This document shows, in pieces, positions 55,217 through 64,000 of a stretch of 64,000 bases of DNA; position 1 is the stretch's first letter; each line of letters begins with the position of its first letter. Location: assembly GCA_032988165.1 (NCBI GenBank), contig JANTQF010000061.1, positions 81,914 through 145,913 of the forward strand, read 5' to 3'. The DNA comes from Emmonsiellopsis sp. PD_33 (lineage: Eukaryota; Ascomycota; Eurotiomycetes; Onygenales; Ajellomycetaceae). The translations under genes and the position numbers were made by a program. The notes under the pieces are model-generated. The model was not told the origin of the DNA. It was given only the letters and a program-made list of their open reading frames with translations, and searched no databases.

Positions 55217-56731
55217 ATGTTGATTGGGACTCGACCCTCTCAACGATGGGTTGTTCTACTAGTAGTTATTCCCATCTTCCTCCTCGTCGTTGCCTTCCAC
55301 CGCATCGCATTGACATCGAAGTCCCCTCCAGTGCCGGCACTCTCGCCGGGCGAGATCCCAAACTTCGAGCTGCAGCTACAATTCTGGAACAACTTCCGTC
55401 GTGTATTGGACTCGAACCCCCCGGGCACAGATCCGCCAAAACGATTGAAGAAAACAGAGGATGTCCCCTTTGATCCTGCTGGGACATATGTGCGCCCCGA
55501 CCTTCTCTTACTCCCGGAGACGGACATCAGACGAATGCGCAAGGCCCATGAGCGTGTTGTCAGGAAGGTCAAATCCGATAGCTCCGGGCTCGACTTGATC
55601 TACAATGCTGGCACGAAAGGGATAGTTACCGCAGCAGGAGGCACTTATCTCCCCAGTATGCTAATATCCCTCCGCCTCCTCCGAGAAACCGGCTCCCGGC
55701 TCCCCGTGGAGGTATTCATCGCCTCAAAAGATGAATACGACGGCATAATCTGCGAAACGATCCTCCCAACCATGAACGCGCACTGCGTCGTCCTCTCAGA
55801 CCTCCTAGGCCCCTCCATCTCCAATCTACAACACTACCAATACAAAGCCTTCGCCCTCCTCTTCTCCTCCTTCGAGAGCGTCCTCTGGCTAGATGCAGAT
55901 GCCTTCCCTCTCCACGACGTTGCCGACCTCTTCCAGTCCGCGCCCTTCGTCCAATCAGGCCTCGTAACCTGGCCAGACTTCTTCGTCCCCGCCACCTCCC
56001 CAACCTTCTACACAATAACCTCCCAACCAATCCCACCCCTCCACCTCCGCCCCGCCACCGACGGCGCCCACCTCCTCATCTCCAAAAAGACCCACGAAAA
56101 AACCCTCCTCCTCGCCGCCTACTACAACTACTACGGCCCATCGCACTACTACCGTCTCCTCTCCCAAGGCGCCACAGGCGAGGGTGACAAAGAAACCTTC
56201 CTCGCTGCCGCCAGCTTGCTAGAGGCACCCTTCTACGCCGTGCGCGAACCCATCCGCCCCATCGGCCACCGCTCCACCAGCGGGAAAATGACCACCCACG
56301 CAACAGTCCAATATAGTCCCGCAGACGACTACCAATTAACAAGCCAAGGTATCGATCGCGCTGCCAAACCGGACCCCATGAACCCGCCCCCTCTCCCAAT
56401 CCCACAGCCAATGCCATTCTTCATCCACTCCTTCCATCCCAAAATCAACCCGGTCGTCATCTTCGGCACGCCTGAGGACGAGTTTGACGATTCACCTATC
56501 TGGCGGGCGGATGGCAAGCCGACGCGCGCGTGGGTGGATGATAAGGAGACGGTAGATGGGTTGGTGCTTGGTGGGGAGGATAGGGAGGATGGAGATGTGG
56601 AGAAGGAGTTTTGGTCGCAGGTAAGGTGGGTGGCGTGTATGTTGGAGGATACGGGGTTTAAGGCGTGGAGGAGGAAGGGGGATATTTGTCGGAGGGCGAA
56701 TGAGTGGTTTCAGGGGGTTTTTGAAGGGTAG
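55217..56731 (+). CDS. Golgi mannosyltransferase, MNN1/MNN2 family
   Basis: Single exon, 504 aa. Type II Golgi membrane protein: a short cytosolic N-terminus, then the anchor VVLLVVIPIFLLVVAFHRIAL near residues 12-32, a stem, then the catalytic domain. Key parts: GIVTAAGGTYLPSMLISLRLLRETGSRLPVEVFI near 135, HYQYKAFALLFSSFESVLWLDADAFPLHD near 215 with the DxD-type metal site DAD, VTWPDFFVPATSPTFY, and GDKETFLAAASLL near 330. These match the Mannosyltransferase_putative family covering alpha-1,3 (MNN1) and alpha-1,2 (MNN2) enzymes that extend cell-wall N- and O-glycans. Linkage cannot be decided from the sequence. Coding strand composition shifts from C-rich to G-rich in the last 250 bp. Confidence 0.9.
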   Translation: MLIGTRPSQRWVVLLVVIPIFLLVVAFHRIALTSKSPPVPALSPGEIPNFELQLQFWNNFRRVLDSNPPGTDPPKRLKKTEDVPFDPAGTYVRPDLLLLPETDIRRMRKAHERVVRKVKSDSSGLDLIYNAGTKGIVTAAGGTYLPSMLISLRLLRETGSRLPVEVFIASKDEYDGIICETILPTMNAHCVVLSDLLGPSISNLQHYQYKAFALLFSSFESVLWLDADAFPLHDVADLFQSAPFVQSGLVTWPDFFVPATSPTFYTITSQPIPPLHLRPATDGAHLLISKKTHEKTLLLAAYYNYYGPSHYYRLLSQGATGEGDKETFLAAASLLEAPFYAVREPIRPIGHRSTSGKMTTHATVQYSPADDYQLTSQGIDRAAKPDPMNPPPLPIPQPMPFFIHSFHPKINPVVIFGTPEDEFDDSPIWRADGKPTRAWVDDKETVDGLVLGGEDREDGDVEKEFWSQVRWVACMLEDTGFKAWRRKGDICRRANEWFQGVFEG

Positions 56732-57498
56732 GAATGAGGTGGGGGGTTGTAATGACCGCGTCGGGCTATTATTTCGCTATGTTGAGATGTGGTTTGGGGA
56801 AAGGGGAAGGGGAGGTTAAAAAAAGGTTTTGGGGGGTGATGAGGTTTTATATTTTTTCCTGATAATATATATTTCCTATTTTTATTCTCTTAGGATGCTA
56901 GTTTTGGTTATGTATATACCACTGCTCGGAGCTCGGCAAGTTGGGGGTTTCTTTCTTTCTTTCTTTCCACTCTCTCTTGAAAAATATACCCTCAAATTAT
57001 TTCCTACCTACTTAGATATCTTCTTTCCCCTTAATAGTTATAAATATCCACCCACTGCTTTAATAACATCGCCAATAGTATTATAGCAAACCCACCCATT
57101 CCAATCGACCTCGATTATTGGGTATATAGAACGAGCTTTGTCGAACTGGATTCAGTTTATGAACTTAAACCGACAGAGGGAAAAAAAGCAACAGAGCAGC
57201 CCTCTCTTCCTAGCGTACATGTGACACAGGGTAACATAGATAGAAATATATATATATAGCAAGAAACCAGCATAAACTGGCATACTCCAATAAAGAAAAC
57301 AGCTAAAAGAAACGTAAAAAGGACGTAAATAAAGGCGTGGAACGTGAAAACTATGACGGTACAGGGGGGGGGGGGGGGACTCCAACCAACCAGCCCTAGA
57401 ATGGGAAAAAAAGGGAATTACTTCGTCACAACAAGGATATCAACGCAAAATGATAACAATCAACAAATCCCCTGCCCTCTCATCACATAAATATATCA
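56732..57498. other. Convergent intergenic region with poly-G run
   Basis: 3' flanks of the mannosyltransferase and CASP genes. It is AT-rich with a TTTC repeat near 56950-56966 and a run of 15 G at 57364-57378. No gene. Confidence 0.6.
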
Positions 57499-59952
57499 TC
57501 ACGTCCCATCCTTAAACCCCTCCTGCTGCCACTCACTACCCCCCGCATTGGGATTCGCGCCCGTCCCTGCACCCGCCCCCGCACCGCCACTCCCCACCCC
57601 ACCGGCACCAGCACCGGCGCCTGCAGCGGCAGCCCCAGCAGCCAACGATCCCAGTCCGGCCCCGGCATGCCTCTCAATCTCCGACGTGCTCATCATATAC
57701 AACATGACAAACAACAGCAAATGCAACGCGACACAATACGCCGCGAACAGATTCCTACTCGTCCGGTTCGCCAGGACCATGCGCGTAACCGAAAAGATGA
57801 TTCGCTCCGGGACGCTCATGCGTTTGTACGCGCGCGCTGATTCGCGGCCGCGGAACGCGGCGAAGGGGGAGATCTGCGCTTCGTAGGCGGACTGGTAGCG
57901 GTCAACGGGCGAGTCCGTGGAGGGGTGGATGGAGGTTGTTGCATTGGGCGTGTTTGCGAAGGCGGAGGCGGAAGAGGAGCCGCCGCGGTTGTACGTGGAG
58001 ACGTAGCGGGTCTTTTCATACAGGCCTAGATTGTCCTTTTGTAGTGAGGCGACTTCCTGACGGAGCGATTTGACGATCGCGTATGTTTTTGAGAGCTCTT
58101 CTTCTAGCTCGTTATTCTTCTGCTTGAAACGGTCGCGCTGGGCTTGGACCATGGGGAGAATCCCGGAACCTCCGCCGACGGGCTCACCGGCGCGGATGGC
58201 TTCCATTGTGTTTGCGGAGGCGTTGGCGTGGTCGAAGCCGGAGATGATGGATGAGGTGGGAGAGGCCCGGCCGCGGCGGGAGGAGTGGGGGTATCGGGAT
58301 ACGTAGGTTCCCGCAACTGACATTGCGGAGGAGGGGAGGGTGGGCGCCTCCTTTTGCATCTGGAGGAGGTCGTTTTCTAGCGTTGCGGATAGATTACGGG
58401 ACCGTTCGAGGTCCGCGTTTGTTTTTGAGAGGTCTTCGCGAAGAGCCTCAAGTTGGTTTTGCAGATCTTGATGGGACACTCTTAGGATAGTTAGCTCGTT
58501 CGAGAGCTTCTTGTTGCGGGCTAATAAGAGTTGCTCGAGCGTGTTCTCTTTCGATTTCGTGGCATCGGCGGTGGCGAGGGAATCTACATTGTCCTCTCTG
58601 TCGTCTTCGTCCGCGGTGGAAAATTCAATAGACTAGTCTGGTTAGCCGATGTGAATTTGTACAAGAGGCAAGGTATCATACCTTTATGACTTCTAGTTCC
58701 CGTCGAATGTCTTCGTAGTCCGCGCATTTGTCTAGCTTGGCCTTTATTTCATCTCGTTCAGCCGATAGTTTCATAGTCTGTCTTTCAACCTGGCGGAGCT
58801 TTGACTCCCAAGAGTGCCTCTCCGCATCTTTATCGTATCGAGCAGAATCTAATTTACGCAAAAGAGATGAGTTTTCCGATTGCAATCGCAAATACGCGGG
58901 GTCATCTTCTAGGGTGCGGTGTTTGTTCTCTGCTTGGGAGTGGGACACAGCTTGGGCTAGATCTAGCCTCAACTGTTCATTCCGGGCTTCCACCTCAGCT
59001 AATCGTACGCTTGTTTTCTCAAGCTCTGAAGCGACGATTTCAAGTTCGGCAGCGGTGGCGGCGCTCCTCGAGCTATCATCGCCCTCTACGCGATCTAGAC
59101 GTTGGTTCACTTCATAGCTGGCCTTGATCTCCTTCAGGAGGCGTTCATGATTCTCCGCCTTTTCCTCGAAACTCTTCTCCTTGGCTTCCCAGTTGCTCGT
59201 TTTCTCTGTCAGCACAGCAGTCCATGATGCCTCGACTTCCTGAATCCTTGCCTCCTGGTTTTCTTCTAGTTTGCGCCGGAGGGATCGTTCTTCCTCTAAT
59301 TTCTTTTCTGACTCCTCCAATTGAGACGTAAGGCGGTTCACGCTCTTCTGCAGCAAATCCTTCTCGGACGTCAACTTAGGAACGGTGTCTTCGGAGAGTA
59401 CTAAGGAATCGACGGAGGCTTCAAGAAGGGGATATGGGTCGGGAGCTTCGGATAGAGCGGAGTAGAGTTGTAAGAACGCGGATGACGAGGATTTCCCGTG
59501 GTTCGTAAGGAGGTCGATGAACGTCTGGTATGCTGTTTGTTCTGAGATAAGCAACTGATATCCAAACCTAGAGGCGGATATCTCACATTTCAACAACCCT
59601 TTGTACTCGGCCAGTTTTGTTGCATCATCGAGTTTTCTAAAATCCTTGGTTTTCTGCGCCAAATCCTTGCGTTGCACAAGAGAATCCCGCTGGTGCGCTA
59701 CGATGTCCGATGCTGTCGTATCGAGCTTGGGTACGAGGTTGGCCAGATCGATTCCTTAACCACCAGTAAGTAAATTGAAGGCATTCCATGCGCAAATAGC
59801 CACTGTAATTAATTACCTCTCCATACCGCAATAGCCTGCTGGAATTTGTTCTCTGCCTGTACCTGTTCTTCGGACTTTGCCGGCTGCTCTGCCGGGGCAT
59901 CTTGCGGAGGGCTGTCATCGAGCACGCTCGCCTGGGCGATGAGGGCATCCAT
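57499..59952 (-). CDS. COY1: CASP/Coy1 Golgi coiled-coil membrane protein
   Basis: Three exons: 59952-59817, 59754-58682, 58632-57499 (780 aa); phases 1 and 0. CASP (the CUX1 splice product family; yeast Coy1) is a Golgi golgin-type tether acting in retrograde traffic with COG and SNAREs. Almost the whole protein from about residue 40 to 610 is charged heptad-type sequence (for example LQKSVNRLTSQLEESEKKLEEE), a long coiled coil, with the C-terminal CASP region ISPFAAFRGRESARAYKRMSV near 657-677 and RIIFSVTRMVLANRT leading into a single tail-proximal helix, NLFAAYCVALHLLLFVMLYMM, near 697-717. The short lumenal tail here is an extended Gly/Ala-rich run, unusual compared with the short tails I know. 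It is divergent from the Vps3-like gene. Confidence 0.9.
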
Positions 59953-60251
59953 GATGCTAACACGACGGTATCTCGCTCTCAGACGTATAGCCTAAGCATA
60001 GTAGGTAAATAGAATCAAACCCGCAGACCCCGATCCGCTGTTTGCCGCTCGCCGGTTGCTGGAGCCATAGATGTCGACACTTGTTGCTGCTGGGAGGTAC
60101 AGACGAGATCCGGATCAATGTTGTTCCCGCCGCCGACCAACTCCGCCCCATAAGCCGCAGCAGCTCCAAGCTCCCAGACAGCGGACAGTGAAGCTCGTCG
60201 CATGTTCGTGTCGGCGGGGGAGACGTTATTCTGTTGCATTCTAGTTTTACA
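59953..60251. promoter_or_regulatory. 299-bp bidirectional promoter, CASP and Vps3-like genes
   Basis: Two start codons face outward across 299 bp. The gap contains CAGCA-rich sequence and no TATA-like element that I can place with confidence. Both products act in Golgi/endosome traffic, so shared control would make sense. Confidence 0.5.
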
Positions 60252-63200
60252 ATGAGTTCAAGCGACGATAGCGATGTCCCCCGCAAAAGACGGCGAATCA
60301 GCCCCCCCGAAACAGGCCCCTATGTTCTCCGGAAGCTCATAGATAGCGTCCCCGTTGCGGGGGAAGACAGCGAACAGGATGTCCACATTACCTGTGTAGA
60401 GTACTGGAGTGGGTGCAACATATCTGCGTACATGGTTTTGGAGGCAATGCTGATTTTTGACAGACAACAACCTTTATATTGGAACCTCCGCGGGCGAGAT
60501 CCTCCACTTTGTCTCCCTTCCGTCAGACTCCGACGAATCGCCCGAACCATCGTTTATATTAGCATCAAGGCTGCCAATAACACCTTCACAAAGCAGCCTA
60601 CCATCAGACACGCCTCCGGGAGTCCTGCAGATACTAGTCTTGCCTGGTCCAAACAAAGCTTGCGTCCTATGCAATGGCGTCGTCACCTTCTACTCGCTCC
60701 CAGAGCTCAGTCCTACCTACGGAACTACAAAAGTGGGCAACTGTAAATGGATCGGAGGGCTGGATCTCAACGAATCCAACGAGGATGGGGAAGCCGAGGA
60801 TCCCGTCGTCATGATCGCCGTGTCCAGTCGCATCATGCTGGTCAGGATTGGCGACGAGCCGAGACGAGTAAGAAATATTGAATTTCCGGGATGCCTCGTG
60901 TCTGCGCGGAGAGATACGATCGCATGTGTTGCGGACGCGTACTCTTACTCTCTTCTCGAAGTAGAGCATCGCCAAAAAATTCCTCTGTTTCCCATCTCTT
61001 CCTCCGAAGAGAGCTTTGAGTCCGGCCATGTAGAAGATATACCCGTTCGAACTGACACGCCAGTTCAAGGAAGTCAATCTTCCTTGCACGGAAATGTACC
61101 CAGCCATAGTAGAAGTGCAAGTCTGAATACCCTCGGGAGTATTGGGCGCCGCCAACCGAGTCCGCATTCTTTTCCGGAAAGGTCTAGCTCCATAACGCCG
61201 GAGCCATTCATGGGGACCAGGACGGCTGGTCAACCAGGCTCCCCGGAAAAGAGGTCTCCAAATCCTCCGCGCCCGGCTTCGGAAGCGGGAACCCATGGCT
61301 CTGACAAAAAGCCGTTACCCCAGCCTCCAAAACCGCCTGCTCGACTCAAACCACATGTAGTGTCTCCAACTCCTTCGGAATTTCTTTTGGTTACCGGTAC
61401 CGACCTCTCAGAACCCGGGGTGGGGATGTTTGTTAATGTTGACGGTGATGTTGTGAGAGGCACATTGGAATTTCAGAAATACCCCGATGCTATCTTGGTC
61501 GATGATGATGACAGTGAAGAGAACCAGTCGCGCGGAAATGACGACGACCATAACGGATACGTTTTAGCTGTCATTGGAGGGAATAACGAGGAGGAGGATC
61601 ACACGTATATTGAGGCACAGAGATGGAATGCAGCGCCGGGAGAGTCTGGACTACAGAAAATTTCAATCGAAATACCTTTTGTGGACACCACGTCTGCCCC
61701 TGTTGGTATTCGCCGGACTGTCAGCTCTAGTAGCAAGACCTTTTTTGAAATCGTTGACGTTATGCGGACGGTTCGTCTAAAGTCGTCAGGCCTGTCCTCG
61801 CCGTCCTTCCCATCAACACCCACGGAAAACGCCGATCCAAGAACACGAGCATCGTTAGAGCATTTACAAAAGGAAAAAGAACTGTTTGAAAATCAGGAAA
61901 CAGATTCCGATGGCTCGAGGAATCTTACGTCGGCACACCAGCGCCGAGATTGGGAAATGGAAAGAAACCGGGAAGAAGCCAAGTTTGCTCGTGGCCTTGG
62001 AGGCGTCAAAAGCAGTATCGTCCTCTGGGAGGGAGACCAGATCTGGAGGGTAATGCGGAATCCATTGGCTCTTCAGTTGGACAATGCTCTCCGAGTTGCT
62101 GAACAAAATATGGAAACTGGGGAGGAGTCGACGAGCGTCGACAAGGAAGCGATCCTAAATCTTATTCGAGGGCTCCGGAATATGGAGCCCAAAACGGAGG
62201 CAGAATACCTTGGGTTACGCTACGTCCGGCAGAAAGCGAGTTTGCTGCTCCTTGTCGACTTGCTTTCCACAGGTTCTCGAGATGAATCGATGATTAAGGC
62301 AACGGAGGATGCGCTCATTGCCGGTGAGCTAGATCCGCGGGTAGTCCTTCTTCTTATACCTTTGGTCCAGGGCGAGGTCCTGCAAGGCCCCCAAGGTATC
62401 TGGGTATATAACGGCTTGGTCAAAGTTATATCATCATTCCTCCGCCCGGACGACAACGCGAACCCCGCCACGATCAACGATAATATCTTACACATGTTGA
62501 AACGATACCTACTTTCCTGGCAGAAGAAGCGAGGATACGGTAGCGTGACCGATGAGACATATGTGTTTAACAGCGTGGATGCCGCCTTGCTCCATTTACT
62601 GCTCGACCTAGATGGAAAGAGTTCAGGAACACCTATCCGTCAGGAGCTCAACAAACTTGTTGACACTTGGAAAGGCCACTTTGATAAAGCGGTACAGTTG
62701 CTGGAGAACTACAAACGACTCTTCGTACTTAGCCGGTTATATCAAAGTCGGAAAATGGCCAAACAGGTCCTTGGTACTTGGCGGAGGATTGTTGAAGGGG
62801 AGAAGGACGAAGGGGGAGAATTGCCAATATCAGCCGTGGATGTCCAGATTCGAAAATATCTTGTGAAAATCAGAGACGTTCATCTCGTTGAGCAGTACGG
62901 GCCATGGCTGGCTGCTCGGAATCCAAAGCTTGGAGTACAGGTTTTTGCGGATGACAGCAGCAGGGTGAAATTTAGCCCGCCAGAGGTAATAGTACTGCTC
63001 AAGGAGCGTGCGCCGGGTGCCGTTCAAGAATATCTTGAGCACCTCGTCTTCACGAAGAACGTATGTTTGACATCCCTATTCCGCTCCTATCTACCGCAGT
63101 ATTAACCCAGGATCTAGGACACCCAATACGCGGACGACCTAATAGCTTACTACCTTGACACCGTCCTCTCCGTTCTCGAATCCACACCCGCCGCCCGCGC

Positions 63201-63999
63201 CTCCCTAACAGAATCCTACTCAACCTACCGCGCCCTCCAACCCCCCAAGCCCTCCTACCTAAGCTTCATCACCACAAACTCCCCGCCAGAAGCATGGTGG
63301 CAATCACGGCTCCGCCTCCTCCAGCTCCTCGGCGGCGGCTCAACAAGCCAATACACCTCCAAACCGGCCCCAACCAACCTCTCCTACTCCATCCCGACCG
63401 TCCTCGCACGCATCGAGCCGTTCAAAGACGAACTCGTCTCCGAAAGCATCATCCTCACCGGCCGCCAAGGCCGACACCAAGAAGCCCTCCGCCTCCTCAC
63501 CCACGGCCTCAGCGACTACGACACGGCAATCCGCTACTGCCTCTCCGGCGGGCCGACCAACAACCTCACCACCACCACAGCACCCAGCCCCGAACCATCA
63601 ACCCAAACAACCCTCTTCACGCACCTGCTCGCGGAATTCCTCCAAATCGCCGACCCATCCTCGCGCATCGAGCGCACGGCAGACCTGCTCGCGCGCTTCG
63701 CGGCTGTATATGATATCGCGGACGTCCTACGGCTGGTGCCGGATGAGTGGAGCGTGGAGATTCTCAGTGGGTATTTGGTGCGGGTGTTGAGGGGGGTGGT
63801 TAGCGGGGCGCGCGAGGCGAAGGTGCAAAGGGCGTTGAGTGCTGGGTTGTATCTGAGTGTTCAGGAGGGGTTTGCGGAGGATATTTTCGCGGAGAATGCG
63901 GGGGTTTGCGAGAGTGAGGCTGGGAAATTATCTGAGGTTGAGGGTGAAGGAGGTAGCGATGGTAACTCCGCAGAATCCCATCGCCGACGATATATATGA
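60252..63999 (+). CDS. Vps3/TGFBRAP1-like CORVET tethering subunit
   Basis: Three exons: 60252-60408, 60464-63060, 63118-63999 (1211 aa); phases 1 and 0. The exon 1/2 joint gives VEYWNNNLYIGTSAGEILHF, the first strand of an N-terminal CNH (citron-homology) domain, interrupted by a long low-complexity insert with PPRPASEAGT and LPQPPKPPARLK around residues 255-305. The Vps39/TRAP1-type helical region follows (TEAEYLGLRYVRQKASLLLLVD near 630 and beyond). Exon 3 continues with PFKDELVSESIILTGRQGRHQEALRLL, the clathrin-repeat-like Vps39 domain 2. Family members tether early endosomes by binding Rab5 (CORVET). Vps39/Vam6 (HOPS) is the main alternative, but the long inserts favour Vps3. The stop falls one base before the window end, so a further 3' exon beyond the window cannot be excluded. 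Confidence 0.82.
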
Positions 64000-64000
64000 G

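Overview
The window is nuclear DNA of a filamentous ascomycete. Genes are split by short introns (46-206 nt) with GT..AG ends and CTAAC/CTGAC-like branch points, promoters are pyrimidine-rich, and there is a set of Pezizomycotina-type proteins (bHLH factor, fucolectin-like membrane protein, DUF3455 and DUF7702 families, MNN-type mannosyltransferase). A Eurotiomycete is my best guess, by inference only. I rebuilt spliced models by hand. All exon phases close, but none has been tested against transcripts.

Layout. 1-3.8 kb: a seven-helix DUF7702-type membrane protein and a RidA/Mmf1 protein whose last intron decides whether it ends in the peroxisomal signal SKL. 3.8-11.6 kb: a protein-gene desert. 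Its left half (about 4.30-7.88 kb) holds about 27 same-strand copies of a roughly 42-bp hairpin element. The flanks and apical loop are constant, while the stem sequence differs from copy to copy and stays self-complementary. This is the most unusual feature of the window. The right half holds long pyrimidine tracts, microsatellites and two near-perfect palindromes. 11.6-21.1 kb: a large low-complexity protein (four exons), a GFA/CENP-V-fold protein divergent from an INO4-like bHLH factor, and a Maf-like NTP pyrophosphatase.

21.6-41.3 kb: succinate dehydrogenase membrane anchor SDH4 (five exons), an MDR-family reductase, an Old Yellow Enzyme homologue, a P-loop ATPase-like protein next to a broken trypsin-like gene, mitochondrial processing peptidase beta subunit (five exons), an ankyrin-repeat protein, a NAD-dependent epimerase/dehydrogenase and fibrillarin (four exons). 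42.3-49.5 kb: a run of surface or secreted proteins (PAN-like single-pass protein, fucolectin-like single-pass protein, SGNH hydrolase with a C-terminal membrane segment, DUF3455 secreted protein).

49.5-55.2 kb is mostly gene-poor and partly AT-rich. 55.2-64 kb: an MNN1/MNN2-family mannosyltransferase, the Golgi coiled-coil protein CASP/Coy1, and a Vps3-like CORVET subunit. The last two are transcribed divergently from a 299-bp gap, so three secretory or endosomal traffic genes lie side by side. Metabolic links are loose: SDH4 and MPP-beta serve mitochondria, RidA clears reactive imines/enamines, and the MDR and OYE proteins are typical enone-reducing detoxification enzymes. No tRNA, rRNA, CRISPR array or intact transposon was recognised.
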